Shown: positions 26,958 to 37,572, counted from the stretch's first letter. The stretch: DNA of 64,000 bases from Candidatus Scybalocola faecavium (GCA_018713145.1 DVFP01000031.1:27099-91098), one strand, 5' to 3'. Notes: generated by a model not told the origin, from the letters alone. Translations and numbers: made by a program.

Positions 26958-28307
26958 ATGCGTATAAGGATCCATGAACTGATTTTATACAGAAACTTTA
27001 ATGACCCGGTTTTTGCAGCCATGGCTAACGTGGCAAATACATATGATGAGCCGGAGACAAACCGGGAAGAGCTGGTAGATGATATTTACAGCTGTATTAA
27101 CAGTCTTGTGACCATTGCCAGAGATCACGGATTTTCCGGGAATCTGTGGCATGGTTATCTGACGTATCTATTGACGACAAATGAAAATGCTTTCTCCATG
27201 TCCTGTGAAAAGCGGGGGGCCATCGAAGGCAGTTTAAATACCCTGGCCCTTCATGATCTTCAGATCTTTTATGAGGCATATCATATGGACTGGTCCTGTG
27301 TGGAGAAGCTTTTAGATGTACGTTTTTTAAGTCTTATGAGTACCTATGAAGGCAACAGGGATAAAGGGGTGGTCTACAGCAGGAGCCTGTGCCAGAGGAT
27401 CGAGGAGCTGAACCGGCTGTTGGCTGATGCACAAGATCCCGGGGAAATGTATAAGGTATTAACAGATTTTTATAAAGATTACGGGGTAGGAAAGTATGGT
27501 CTCCACCGGGCTTTTAAGATCGTAAAGCAGGGGGAGGAAACGGTGATCGCCCCCATTACAAGAACGGAAAAAGTTACCCTAAATGACCTGGTGGGCTATG
27601 AGATCCAGAAGAAAAAACTGGTGGATAATACTTTGGCCTTTGTCCAGGGACAGCGGGCTAATAACGTGCTCCTGTTTGGAGACAGCGGCACCGGGAAATC
27701 TACGAGCATTAAAGCCATATTAAATGAATACTATAAAGACGGACTGCGTATGGTAGAAATTTACAAACACCAGTTTAAGGATATTCCGGATGTTATCGCC
27801 CAGATTAAAAACAGGAATTACCGGTATATTTTATATATGGATGATCTTTCCTTTGAGGAATTTGAGATTGAATACAAATACCTGAAAGCAGTCATTGAAG
27901 GCGGCCTGGAGACAAAGCCGGATAACGTGCTTATTTACGCCACCTCTAACCGGAGACATTTGATCCGGGAAACCTGGGGTGAGCGAAAGCAAAACAGCGA
28001 GGATGTTCACGGCGGGGATTCTATGCAGGAAAAGCTTTCTTTGGCTACCCGTTTCGGGGAAACGATCTATTACGGGGCTCCAAGCCAGAAAGAGTATGTG
28101 GTCATTGCCAAGGAACTGGCCAGACGCTTTCATATTTCTATGGATGAGGAGGAGATCGCTAAAGAGGCTGTGGTTTGGGAAATGCGCCACGGAGGTCTTT
28201 CCGGACGGACAGCCCAGCAGTTTATTAACCATCTTGCGGGAATACAGGCTTTGGGACAGGCCAAAAAGGAGGTAAGTTATGGCAGTAAAGACATTTGCCG
28301 CCATTGA
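26958..28307 (+). CDS. DUF815 family AAA ATPase
   Basis: 449 aa. The ATPase domain has Walker A GDSGTGKS (241-248), a Walker B-like YILYMDDLSFE and the ATSNRRHL sensor, the pattern of DUF815 proteins. The N-terminal ~220 residues are a helical region without a recognised domain. The function of the family is not established. Its 3' end overlaps the exopolyphosphatase gene by 29 nt, a tight coupling with polyphosphate metabolism worth noting. Confidence 0.83.
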   Translation: MRIRIHELILYRNFNDPVFAAMANVANTYDEPETNREELVDDIYSCINSLVTIARDHGFSGNLWHGYLTYLLTTNENAFSMSCEKRGAIEGSLNTLALHDLQIFYEAYHMDWSCVEKLLDVRFLSLMSTYEGNRDKGVVYSRSLCQRIEELNRLLADAQDPGEMYKVLTDFYKDYGVGKYGLHRAFKIVKQGEETVIAPITRTEKVTLNDLVGYEIQKKKLVDNTLAFVQGQRANNVLLFGDSGTGKSTSIKAILNEYYKDGLRMVEIYKHQFKDIPDVIAQIKNRNYRYILYMDDLSFEEFEIEYKYLKAVIEGGLETKPDNVLIYATSNRRHLIRETWGERKQNSEDVHGGDSMQEKLSLATRFGETIYYGAPSQKEYVVIAKELARRFHISMDEEEIAKEAVVWEMRHGGLSGRTAQQFINHLAGIQALGQAKKEVSYGSKDICRH

Positions 28308-29817
28308 GGTAGGTTCCAGCCAGCTTTCCATGAAAATCTATGAGATTTCTAAAAAGCTGGGATTTAAGGAACTGGATCATGTAAGATACAGTATCGGCCT
28401 TGGGGTGGATACTTACTCAAAAGGCGTCATTGGTTTTGAAAAGGTCAATGAACTTTGCGAGGTACTGAAAAAGTTCCGCTTTAAAATGGATGAGTATCAG
28501 GTAGATGATTATTATGCCGTAGGCGGCAGCGCATTAAGAGAGGCAAAAAACAGGGATCTGATCGTGGATCAGATTTTTATTAAAACCGGACTTAAGGTGG
28601 ATATTATCAGCAATGCCCAGCAGCGGTTTTTTATTTTAAAGTCCGTGGCTTACAAAATGAAAAACTTTGAACAGCTTATCAGCGAAGGAGCGGCAGTAGT
28701 GGATCTGGGAGCAGGAAGCCTTCAGGTTTCCTGTTTTAAAGACGGCATACTGGCCTCGTCCCATAATCTTAAGCTGGGTTCCATAAGGATCCGGGAGATC
28801 CTGTCTGAGATGGAGGAGCACACTACCAGCTTTGTAGGTGTTATGGAAGATTATATTGGCAATGATATGCGCACTTTAGGACGGCTCCGTTTGAAAAATC
28901 ATAAGATCCGCCATATGATCGTTGTAGGCGAGGAGTTTTCTTCCATCATTAATTATGTAAGCATGACAAAAAACAAGGAATTTCTTACCGGAGACCAGTT
29001 TAATAAAATTTATAACAAGCTTTTAAAATCCAATCCCTCGGAAATCGCTGACAAGTATGGGATTCCCTATGAGCTGGCTTCCGTCATTGTCCCATCCAGC
29101 ATTATTTATAAAAAGCTGCTGGATTCCACCACTGTGGAAAAGCTGTGGGAGCCTCAGGCAGATATGTGCGACGGTTTGGCTGTGGATTACAGCGAGCGGG
29201 TGGAAAAGTATGTACTTCCCCACGATTTTGAGCGGGATCTGATCAACTTTGTGCGGAATATGACGAAAAAATATGAAAGTAATGAGGAACATATCCAGAA
29301 TGTGGAAATGCTTTCTTTAAAGCTGTTTGACGGTATGAAAAAGATTTCCGGCTTAAATTCCCGCCATCGTCTTTTGCTGCGTTTGGCAGCCATGCTCCAT
29401 GACTGCGGCAAGTATGTAAGTATGCCCTCAAGTATTAAAGCATCTTATGAGCTGATCCTTTTAACGGAGATCATCGGATTGTCTGAAATTGAAAAGGAAA
29501 TGGTGGCTCACATTGTTTTATATAATTCCTACAGCGAGATCCCGGACTATGAAAAAGAGGACCTGTGCATGACTAAGGAAGATTTTATTGCTGTGATCAA
29601 AATGGCGGCCATGCTCCGCCTGTGCAACAGCATGGACCGGAGCCACAGGCAGAAGATCGAAAACATCCGTATTTCCATTAAGGGAAATGAGCTAAAGATC
29701 ACTGCGGATACCATTTATGATCTGACTTTGGAAGAAGGAACCGTATGGCGCCGCAGACAGATGTTTGAGGAAATTTTCGGCCTGGTGCCGGTACTGCGCC
29801 AGAAGCGTAATCTGTAA
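28279..29817 (+). CDS. ppx: Exopolyphosphatase (Ppx/GppA) with C-terminal HD domain
   Basis: 512 aa. The N-terminal ASKHA-fold Ppx/GppA domain (FAAIEVGSSQLSMKIYE; VVDLGAGSLQVS) splits polyphosphate or pppGpp. The C-terminal part is an HD-type domain with AAMLHDCGKYV. The pairing with ppk, 14 nt downstream, strongly supports polyphosphate turnover. The gene begins inside the DUF815 gene, with AAAAAGGAGG upstream of its ATG. Confidence 0.9.
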   Translation: MAVKTFAAIEVGSSQLSMKIYEISKKLGFKELDHVRYSIGLGVDTYSKGVIGFEKVNELCEVLKKFRFKMDEYQVDDYYAVGGSALREAKNRDLIVDQIFIKTGLKVDIISNAQQRFFILKSVAYKMKNFEQLISEGAAVVDLGAGSLQVSCFKDGILASSHNLKLGSIRIREILSEMEEHTTSFVGVMEDYIGNDMRTLGRLRLKNHKIRHMIVVGEEFSSIINYVSMTKNKEFLTGDQFNKIYNKLLKSNPSEIADKYGIPYELASVIVPSSIIYKKLLDSTTVEKLWEPQADMCDGLAVDYSERVEKYVLPHDFERDLINFVRNMTKKYESNEEHIQNVEMLSLKLFDGMKKISGLNSRHRLLLRLAAMLHDCGKYVSMPSSIKASYELILLTEIIGLSEIEKEMVAHIVLYNSYSEIPDYEKEDLCMTKEDFIAVIKMAAMLRLCNSMDRSHRQKIENIRISIKGNELKITADTIYDLTLEEGTVWRRRQMFEEIFGLVPVLRQKRNL

Positions 29818-29831
29818 GGGGGGATGAGACC

Positions 29832-31967
29832 ATGAGTGAAGCATTAAATAAACCTGAAAATTTTTGGAACCGTGAACTAAGCTGGCTGGAATTTAATTAC
29901 AGGGTCATGAGCGAGGCCAGAGATAAAAGCCTTCCTCTGTTTGAGCGTCTAAAGTTTTTAAGTATTACCGCATCAAATCTGGATGAGTTTTTTATGATCC
30001 GTGTGGCGTCCTTAAAGGATATGGTCCATGCCAAATATAATAAAAAAGACATTGCAGGCATGACGCCCGCAGTCCAGTTGGAAAAAATATATGAAAAGAC
30101 CCATGAAATGGTAAACCTGCAGTACAGCACCTATAATCGGTCATTTCTGCCGGCATTAAAGGCCAATCATCTGATCATCGTAACCAGTTATGAAGACCTG
30201 AATGAGGAGCAGGAAAAATATGTGGATGAATATTTTATGAGAGATGTTTATCCGGTACTGACCCCGATGGCCGTAGATTCTTCCCGGCCCTTCCCGCTGG
30301 TGCGGAACAAAACCTTAAATATCGGTGCCCTGATCTGCAGCCATGATGATAAAGAAAAAGTCAACTATGATTTTGCCACTGTCCAGGTGCCCTCCGTTCT
30401 GCCCAGGGTGGTGCGGATCCCTTCAGAAAATAAGGAGGATACCACGATTATCCTTCTGGAGCAGATCATTGAGAAAAATATCCAGAAGCTCTTTTTAAAT
30501 TATAAAGTGCTGTGCGCCTATCCATACCGGATCATCCGCAATGCGGATCTGACCATTGAGGAGGATGAGGCTGCAGATCTTTTAAAAGAGATCCAGAAAC
30601 AGTTAAAGAAACGTCAGTGGGGTGAAGTGATCCGCCTTGAGGTGGAAGAGGGCATGGATAAACGGCTGCTTAAAATCCTTAAATCGGAGTTTAAGGCAGA
30701 GGAAAGCTATATCTATAAAATTAACGGGCCTTTGGATCTGACATTTCTCATGAAGGTCAGCGGGCTGGAAGGTTTTGAACATCTTAAGTATGAAAAATAT
30801 GTTCCCCAGCCGGTGAAAGAGCTGAACCATGACGAGGATATATTTACACAGATCCGGCGCCAGGATATTGTCCTGCATCATCCTTACCAGACCTTTGATC
30901 CGGTGGTGGATTTTGTGCGCCAGGCTTCAAAGGATCCTAATGTGCTGGCCATTAAGCAGACCCTTTACCGGGTCAGCGGAAACTCGCCGATTATCGCCTC
31001 CCTGGCAGCGGCGGCGGAAAATGGCAAGCAGGTTACAGTGCTGGTAGAGCTAAAGGCCCGTTTTGATGAGGAAAATAATATTGTATGGGCGAAAATGCTG
31101 GAGAAGGCCGGCTGTCATGTCATCTACGGCCTTGTAGGCTTAAAGACCCACAGCAAGATCACGTTAGTCGTGCGCCGGGATGAGGACGGGATCCGCCGTT
31201 ATGTTCATCTTGGCACAGGAAACTATAATGATGCCACTGCCAAGCAGTACACAGACCTGGGCCTTTTAACCTGCCAGGATCCTATCGGTGAGGATGCCAC
31301 CGCAGTGTTTAATATGCTGTCCGGGTATTCTGAACCTTTGCACTGGAATAAGCTGTTAGTGGCGCCTTTATGGCTGAGGAACCGTTTCCTTGAATTGATC
31401 GGGAGAGAGACGGCTAACGCCAAAGCCGGAAAGCCGGCACATATTATCGCAAAGGTCAATTCTCTTTGTGATGCCCAGATCATTACCGCTCTTTATGAGG
31501 CTTCCAACGCGGGGGTAAAAATCGAACTGATCGTCCGGGGGATTTGCTGCTTAAAGACCGGCATTAAAGGTGTCAGTGAAAACATTACCGTCCGCTCAAT
31601 CGTGGGCAACTTCCTGGAACATGCCCGGATCTTTTATTTCTACAATAATGGCTGGGAAGAGGTTTACATGGGCAGCGCGGACTGGATGCCGAGAAACCTG
31701 GATAAGCGGGTAGAGATCACCTTCCCGGTGGAAGATGAGGCATGTAAAAAGAAAGTGATGGAGGTTTTGCGCATCCAGCTGGCAGATAATGTGAAAGCAC
31801 ATATTCTTCAGCCGGACGGCACATACGAAAAAGTAGATAAACGGGGCAAGACACTGATCTGTGCTCAGGAATACTTCTGCGAGCTGGCCAGAAAGGAAGC
31901 TGCCGGCGAGGATAATGATGAGCCGAAGCGGGTATTTGAACCTTTGTATCATGTGGAAGAAGAGTAG
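29832..31967 (+). CDS. ppk: Polyphosphate kinase 1
   Basis: 711 aa, full length. The N-terminal helical domain (ENFWNRELSWLEFNYRV) and the two C-terminal phospholipase D-like domains are present. The autophosphorylated histidine is His440 in LKTHSKI; the second catalytic histidine is His597 in EHARIFYF. It makes polyphosphate from ATP, a store used for stress survival and often sporulation. It ends the run of coupled genes with ppx and the DUF815 ATPase. Confidence 0.96.
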   Translation: MSEALNKPENFWNRELSWLEFNYRVMSEARDKSLPLFERLKFLSITASNLDEFFMIRVASLKDMVHAKYNKKDIAGMTPAVQLEKIYEKTHEMVNLQYSTYNRSFLPALKANHLIIVTSYEDLNEEQEKYVDEYFMRDVYPVLTPMAVDSSRPFPLVRNKTLNIGALICSHDDKEKVNYDFATVQVPSVLPRVVRIPSENKEDTTIILLEQIIEKNIQKLFLNYKVLCAYPYRIIRNADLTIEEDEAADLLKEIQKQLKKRQWGEVIRLEVEEGMDKRLLKILKSEFKAEESYIYKINGPLDLTFLMKVSGLEGFEHLKYEKYVPQPVKELNHDEDIFTQIRRQDIVLHHPYQTFDPVVDFVRQASKDPNVLAIKQTLYRVSGNSPIIASLAAAAENGKQVTVLVELKARFDEENNIVWAKMLEKAGCHVIYGLVGLKTHSKITLVVRRDEDGIRRYVHLGTGNYNDATAKQYTDLGLLTCQDPIGEDATAVFNMLSGYSEPLHWNKLLVAPLWLRNRFLELIGRETANAKAGKPAHIIAKVNSLCDAQIITALYEASNAGVKIELIVRGICCLKTGIKGVSENITVRSIVGNFLEHARIFYFYNNGWEEVYMGSADWMPRNLDKRVEITFPVEDEACKKKVMEVLRIQLADNVKAHILQPDGTYEKVDKRGKTLICAQEYFCELARKEAAGEDNDEPKRVFEPLYHVEEE

Positions 31968-32023
31968 CAGCCGGATCTGCTGAAAGATTTCAGGGATAAG
32001 GTTATTTAAGGAGGAATTTTTAT

Positions 32024-34522
32024 ATGGGGAGAATCATTAAGGAAAAAACACTGACAGGAACAATAGGCCAGGAAATCGCCCAATACGAAAAGGATCATGG
32101 AGCTGTTGCAAGAAAAGCCGCCGCATCCGGGATGGTGCTTTTAAAAAATGAAGGCAGCATGCTTCCCATAAAGCCCGGCGCCGCCATTGCTTTATTTGGC
32201 GCCGGGGCGTCAAGGACCATTAAAGGGGGGACCGGCTCCGGTGATGTTAATGAACGTAAAAGCGTGAGCATTTACCAAGGCATTAAGGATGCCGGCTATG
32301 TCATCACTTCTGAGGCGTGGATTGCAGATTATGAAAAACTTTATGAGCAAAAACGCCTGGAGTGGAAAAGGGCTATTGAGGAAAAAAGCCGCAGCGGCGA
32401 GCCTGGTTCCATGGACTTTTTTATGGCATATTCCACCATGCCCTTTCATGTTCCTGCAGGGCCAAAGGTATATGATTCAGATACGGATACTGCCATTTAT
32501 GTGATCAGCCGGGTTGCGGGAGAAGGGGCGGACCGTATGGCAGATAAAGGGGATTATTATCTGGACGATGAGGAAGAGGCTATGCTTTCCCAGATCTGCT
32601 CCATGTATGAAAATGTGGCAGTGATCGTTAATACCGGCGGCGTGATCGATCTGTCCTTTGTGGATACTTATCCCCAGATTAAGTCCATGCTTGTGATTTC
32701 CCAGCCGGGTCAGGCCGGAGGCTATGCAGTGGCTGATGTGATCAGCGGCGCAGTGACCCCAAGCGGGAAACTGACAGATACATGGGCCTATAAGTATGAG
32801 GATTACCCCAATTCAAAGACCTATTCCCACAATAACGGCAATGTGGAAAAAGAACGGTATGAAGAGGGGATTTATGTAGGTTACCGGTATTTTGACGCTT
32901 TTAATGTGCCGGTGCGGTATGGATTTGGATGGGGCCTTTCCTATACGGATTTTCGAATCACCGGAAATTCTGTGGACGTTTGTCCTGACGGCAATGTGGC
33001 TGTGACGGTTACTGTAAAAAATACAGGCAGCCGGTACAACGGCAGCCAGGTCGTTGAGCTTTATGTATCCCTGCCGGCCGGAACTTTGGAAAAAGAAGTG
33101 CGCCGCCTCTGTGCTTTTGCTAAAACAAAGGTTTTGGCCCCGGGAGAGGATCAGACCCTTACGCTTTCCTTTAGCCCTCAGGATATGGCTTCTTATGATG
33201 AAAAACGGGCAGCGTGGATCCTGGAGGCCGGCGATTACGGCATTTTTGTGGGAGACAGCCTTGAGAACAGCCGTCTTCAGGCTGTGCTCGTCCTTTCTCA
33301 GGAAAAGATCACAGCCCAGGCTGAAAATATCTGCCCTGTCCGGGAATCGCTTACCGAACTTGTTATGGATAAGGATGCCAGAAAAGCCCGCATGGACGCT
33401 CTTATGGCGGATGGGGCAGGGGTATCCCATATCAGCTATGATCTTTCCGCTGTGAAAACCGTTGTTTTTGACTATGACTATAAAGAGCCTGAGGATGAAG
33501 CGGCGCGCATTGTTTCCGGACTGACGGAAGAACAGCTTGTCCTTTTAGCTACCGGTGATCCGGGCAAGGGGCAGGGCAGTCAGTTAGGATCAGCGGGGAT
33601 TTCCGTGCCGGGTTCTGCAGGACAGACCAGCTCCTGCGCATATGATCAGGGCGTGGCAGATATTGTTCTTGCTGACGGTCCTGCCGGACTGCGCCTGAAC
33701 AAATATTATGCCATGAAGGACGGCCAGATGCAGACCCTGCCCTTTAAGGCCGCGTTTGAAAATGGTTTCTTCTATGACGGAGCGCCTTTAGAAGGCACCT
33801 GTTACTACCAGTATTGTACCGCATTTCCTGTAGGAACACTGCTGGCCCAGTCCTGGGATACAGACCTTCTTGAGCAGGTCGGCGATGCTGTGGCAGATGA
33901 GATGGAAAGGTTTCATGTGACCTTATGGCTGGCTCCCGGCATGAATATCCATAGAAATCCCCTTTGCGGACGGAACTTTGAATACTATTCTGAAGATCCG
34001 TATGTTAGCGGAAAAATGGCAGCAGCTATGACCAAAGGCGTACAAAGCCATCCCGGCTGCGGTACGACGATTAAGCATTATGCCTGCAATAACCAGGAAG
34101 ATAACCGTAAAGGTTCTGACAGTATTTTGACCGAAAAGACGTTAAGAGAACTGTATCTGAGAAGTTTTGGCATTGCTATCCGGGAGGCGCATCCCATGTC
34201 TTTAATGACCAGTTACAATCTGATCAACGGAGTCCATGCGGCAAATAACTATGACCTTTGTACAAAGGTTGCCCGGTGCGAGTTTGGCTTTGACGGTGTG
34301 ATCATGACCGACTGGACCACCACCCAGGGCGGCGATGACTGTACAGCCTCCGGATGTATGGGGGCGGGAAACGACCTGGTAATGCCCGGACAGCCTTCAG
34401 ACCATGAAAATATCCGTAAGGCCCTGGCTGATGGCAGTCTGTCATTAAAAGATCTTCAGAACTGTATTACTCGTCTTGTAAGAGTTGTGCTTAAGTCTAA
34501 TGAATATGAGACAGAGCGCTAA
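32024..34522 (+). CDS. Beta-glucosidase, GH3, circularly permuted
   Basis: 832 aa. The domain order is reversed from standard GH3 enzymes. The (alpha/beta)6 C-type domain comes first (ASGMVLLKNEGSMLPI near residue 35), then a fibronectin-III-like domain, then the TIM-barrel catalytic domain at the C-terminus. The nucleophile is Asp763 in GVIMTDW; GRNFEYYSEDP and KHYACNNQE help bind sugar. This permutation is known from rumen and gut Clostridia. No signal peptide is seen, so it acts in the cytoplasm on imported oligosaccharides. Confidence 0.93.
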   Translation: MGRIIKEKTLTGTIGQEIAQYEKDHGAVARKAAASGMVLLKNEGSMLPIKPGAAIALFGAGASRTIKGGTGSGDVNERKSVSIYQGIKDAGYVITSEAWIADYEKLYEQKRLEWKRAIEEKSRSGEPGSMDFFMAYSTMPFHVPAGPKVYDSDTDTAIYVISRVAGEGADRMADKGDYYLDDEEEAMLSQICSMYENVAVIVNTGGVIDLSFVDTYPQIKSMLVISQPGQAGGYAVADVISGAVTPSGKLTDTWAYKYEDYPNSKTYSHNNGNVEKERYEEGIYVGYRYFDAFNVPVRYGFGWGLSYTDFRITGNSVDVCPDGNVAVTVTVKNTGSRYNGSQVVELYVSLPAGTLEKEVRRLCAFAKTKVLAPGEDQTLTLSFSPQDMASYDEKRAAWILEAGDYGIFVGDSLENSRLQAVLVLSQEKITAQAENICPVRESLTELVMDKDARKARMDALMADGAGVSHISYDLSAVKTVVFDYDYKEPEDEAARIVSGLTEEQLVLLATGDPGKGQGSQLGSAGISVPGSAGQTSSCAYDQGVADIVLADGPAGLRLNKYYAMKDGQMQTLPFKAAFENGFFYDGAPLEGTCYYQYCTAFPVGTLLAQSWDTDLLEQVGDAVADEMERFHVTLWLAPGMNIHRNPLCGRNFEYYSEDPYVSGKMAAAMTKGVQSHPGCGTTIKHYACNNQEDNRKGSDSILTEKTLRELYLRSFGIAIREAHPMSLMTSYNLINGVHAANNYDLCTKVARCEFGFDGVIMTDWTTTQGGDDCTASGCMGAGNDLVMPGQPSDHENIRKALADGSLSLKDLQNCITRLVRVVLKSNEYETER

Positions 34523-34525
34523 AAT

Positions 34526-34577
34526 AAAAAAATCCCGGCAGACGCTGCTTTTTGCGGCAGCCTGCCGGGATTTTTTT
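34526..34577. terminator. Bidirectional terminator between GH3 and typA genes
   Basis: AAAATCCCGGCAG pairs with CTGCCGGGATTTTTTT; an inner GCTGC/GCGGCAGC arm strengthens the stem. A-run and T-run on the two sides serve both convergent genes. Confidence 0.87.
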
Positions 34578-34622
34578 GCGATGGGGACGGTGTGTCCAAC
34601 ACAACGCGGATATTTTATTGGA

Positions 34623-36449
34623 TTATTTACGGCTTGCCCGCATACGCATTTTCGGATCCAGGATCTTTTTGCGGATACGGATGTGTTTTGGCGTTACTTC
34701 CACAAGCTCATCATTTTCGATAAAATCCAACGCCTGCTCCAGACTTAAGATTTTAGGAGGCGTCAGTTTCAAGGCGTCGTCAGAACCGGAAGCACGGGTG
34801 TTCGTCAGCTGTTTGCGCTTGCACACATTGATCTCAATATCGTCCCCTTTAGGATTCTGGCCGACAACCATGCCCTGGTAAACCTTTTCCCCGGGACCTA
34901 CAAAAAGGATCCCCCGTTCCTGGGCATTATAAAGGCCGTAAGTAATGGTTTCTCCTGACTCATAGGCAATAAGAGAACCGGTCTGACGGTAGGCAATGTC
35001 TCCTTTATATGGGCCATAGCCGTTAAAAAGGGTATTTAAAATACCATTGCCTTTGGTATCTGTCATAAACTCGCCCCGGTAGCCGATGAGGCCTCTGGCA
35101 GGAATGTTAAATTCCAGACGGGAATAGCCCCCGCTGGCCTTGCTCATGCCGGTAAGCTCGCCCTTACGGTAGCTGAGTTTCTCAATAACAATACCGGTAA
35201 ATTCTTCAGGCACATCGATAACGGCGATTTCCATGGGCTCCAGAAGATGCCCCTTATCATCATGTTTATAAAGGACCTCGGCCTTGCTTACGGCAAATTC
35301 ATAGCCTTCACGGCGCATATTTTCAATGAGCACAGACAGATGGAGCTCACCGCGGCCGGATACTTTAAAGCAGTCGGTGTTATCTGTTTCCTCCACCCGA
35401 AGGCTGACATCTGTGTTTAATTCCCGGAACAAACGGTCACGTAAATGTCTGGAAGTAACAAACTTGCCTTCCTGTCCGGCCAGCGGGCTGTCGTTGACCA
35501 TAAATTGCATGGCAATGGTAGGTTCGGAGATTTTCTGGAACGGGATCGGCTCCGGATGGTCCACTGAACAAAGGGTATCCCCAATGTGAATATCAGCAAT
35601 ACCGGAAATCGCTACGATGGATCCTACCGTGGCCTGATCCACTTCTACCTTTTTCAGCCCGTCAAACTCATAAAGCTTGCTGATCTTCACTTTGCGGAAC
35701 TTATCCGGATCATGGTGGTTTACAATAATGGCATCCTGGTTGACACGGATCGTGCCGTTGCTGACCTTTCCTACGCCGATACGGCCCACATATTCGTTAT
35801 AATCAATGGTACTGATCAGCACCTGGGTTGGAGCGTCCGGATCCCCTTCCGGTGCCGGGATATGATTAATGATCGTTTCAAATAAAGGTTTCATATCCTT
35901 GGCTTCGTCAGACATTTCCAAAACAGCAACACCGGATTTTGCGGAAGCAAATACAAAGGGGCAGTCCAGCTGTTCATCTGTAGCATCCAGGTCGATAAGG
36001 AGTTCCAGCACCTCATCAATGACCTCATTAGGCCGGGCTTCCGGACGGTCGATTTTATTAATACATACAATGACCGCCAGGTTCAGATCCAGGGCTTTTT
36101 TCAGCACAAACTTGGTCTGGGGCATGGGGCCTTCAAAAGCATCCACCACAAGAACAACCCCATCGACCATTTTAAGGACCCGCTCTACCTCGCCGCCAAA
36201 GTCGGCATGGCCCGGCGTATCAATAATATTGATCTTTACATCTTTATAAAAAACTGCGGTGTTCTTAGATAAAATAGTAATACCCCGCTCACGTTCAATA
36301 TCGTTAGAGTCCATGACACGCTCCTGGACAACCTGATTGGAGCGGAACACACCGCTTTGCTTTAACAGTTCATCGACCAGGGTGGTCTTACCATGGTCTA
36401 CATGGGCAATGATAGCAATGTTTCGTATATCTTCACGTTTTATCTTCAT
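34623..36449 (-). CDS. typA: Translational GTPase BipA/TypA
   Basis: 608 aa. GTPase motifs are complete: AHVDHGKTT (G1), DTPGHADFGGEVER (G3) and NKIDRPEARP (G4), followed by the EF-G-like domains and the BipA C-terminal domain that binds the ribosomal A site. The protein aids ribosome assembly and stress responses. The start at 36449 has AAAGGAAGG in front; an in-frame extension to 36515 overlaps the promoter. Confidence 0.96.
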   Translation of the reverse strand: MKIKREDIRNIAIIAHVDHGKTTLVDELLKQSGVFRSNQVVQERVMDSNDIERERGITILSKNTAVFYKDVKINIIDTPGHADFGGEVERVLKMVDGVVLVVDAFEGPMPQTKFVLKKALDLNLAVIVCINKIDRPEARPNEVIDEVLELLIDLDATDEQLDCPFVFASAKSGVAVLEMSDEAKDMKPLFETIINHIPAPEGDPDAPTQVLISTIDYNEYVGRIGVGKVSNGTIRVNQDAIIVNHHDPDKFRKVKISKLYEFDGLKKVEVDQATVGSIVAISGIADIHIGDTLCSVDHPEPIPFQKISEPTIAMQFMVNDSPLAGQEGKFVTSRHLRDRLFRELNTDVSLRVEETDNTDCFKVSGRGELHLSVLIENMRREGYEFAVSKAEVLYKHDDKGHLLEPMEIAVIDVPEEFTGIVIEKLSYRKGELTGMSKASGGYSRLEFNIPARGLIGYRGEFMTDTKGNGILNTLFNGYGPYKGDIAYRQTGSLIAYESGETITYGLYNAQERGILFVGPGEKVYQGMVVGQNPKGDDIEINVCKRKQLTNTRASGSDDALKLTPPKILSLEQALDFIENDELVEVTPKHIRIRKKILDPKMRMRASRK

Positions 36450-36942
36450 TAATATGCATCCTTCCTTTGCAATTCTGCCGCGGACAGAGAATAAAGCGGC
36501 ACATTCATGAATCATTCCATAACTTTCTTATTTTATCATATCACAAAATTTTTTCAAGGCTTTTATTTTAAAAATGCTTGATGGAAGGATGAGGCAGTGG
36601 GATGCGTGATCGAAAAAAATAATGGGTATGACCGAAATCACAGCAGAAAGTTTATGACAAAATGGGACATAAATGACGGTCAGGCGCAACGGCTTTTCCC
36701 ATATTTTTGTCACCATTGGCGAACATGGCAAAATACCGTCGATGTTTGATAATTTCTGATCCTGTTTTTCTGTGCTAAGGTTAGGTTCTAAAACAGAAGA
36801 GCCGTGAATAAATATATCTGTAGATACGGTCCGGCGGGTAAAAGCTTCGTTGACGGGACACGGTCCGGCTGTTTCGGTAATTGTATTTATGCCAGGCCAG
36901 AGATACAAAATTTTTTTGAAATCAGAAAGGGGAACAAAAGCA
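36450..36942. promoter_or_regulatory. 493-nt divergent intergenic region with typA promoter
   Basis: On the minus strand TTGAAA (36552-36557), 16 nt, TAAAAT (36530-36535) is a plausible typA promoter; an overlapping TATGAT is an alternative -10. On the plus side, ACGGTCCGGC occurs twice, near 36825 and 36860, and AGAAAGGGG precedes the SSB-like gene. No gene was found in this stretch; the ORF crossing it on the minus strand shows no recognisable features. Confidence 0.45.
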
Positions 36943-37572
36943 ATGGCAGATAAGGTGCTGGAAAATAATCAGGTGAGTGTGACAGGCGTTGTGGACTCGG
37001 AATTTACTTACAGTCATGAGGTGTTCGGAGAGGGCTTCTATATGCTGGAGATCGTTGTAAATCGATTGAGCAACATGGCGGACCGCATCCCTCTTATGGT
37101 ATCGGAGCGGCTGGTGGATGTGACAGAGAGCTACATAGGCAAGACGGTGCAGGCCCGGGGCCAGTTCCGGTCTTATAACAAGCATGAAGAGGGGCATAAC
37201 CGGCTTATCCTGTCTGTTTTTGTGCGGGAGTTTGAGGTCCTGGCTCAGGACGAGGTATGCACAAAGCCAAACAGCGTTTATTTAAACGGCTTTATCTGCA
37301 AGCAGCCGGTGTATCGTATGACGCCTCTTGGAAGAGAAATCGCGGATCTTCTTCTGGCAGTAAACCGTCCTTACGGAAAGTCGGATTATCTTCCCTGTAT
37401 TTGCTGGGGGCGCAATGCCAGATTCGCGGGGAAATTTAAAGTAGGAGAGCATATCCATCTGTGGGGCCGGATCCAGAGCCGCACATATCAGAAAAAGATT
37501 GATGCGGATACGGTGGAAAAACGCACCGCCTATGAAATTTCCGTCAGCAAGATCGAGTGTGCGGAATCCTGA
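36943..37572 (+). CDS. Single-stranded DNA-binding-like protein (OB folds)
   Basis: 209 aa. Contains a C-terminal OB-fold segment resembling SSB/PriB (VYRMTPLGREIADLLLAVNRPYGKSDYLPCICWGRNA, cited in part; GRIQSRTY near the end). The N-terminal half looks like a second, diverged OB fold. It is longer than plain SSB and lacks the acidic C-terminal tail that recruits partner proteins. It is probably an accessory ssDNA-binding protein of the type found in many Clostridia. The start at 36943 has GAAAGGGG upstream. Confidence 0.72.
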   Translation: MADKVLENNQVSVTGVVDSEFTYSHEVFGEGFYMLEIVVNRLSNMADRIPLMVSERLVDVTESYIGKTVQARGQFRSYNKHEEGHNRLILSVFVREFEVLAQDEVCTKPNSVYLNGFICKQPVYRMTPLGREIADLLLAVNRPYGKSDYLPCICWGRNARFAGKFKVGEHIHLWGRIQSRTYQKKIDADTVEKRTAYEISVSKIECAES

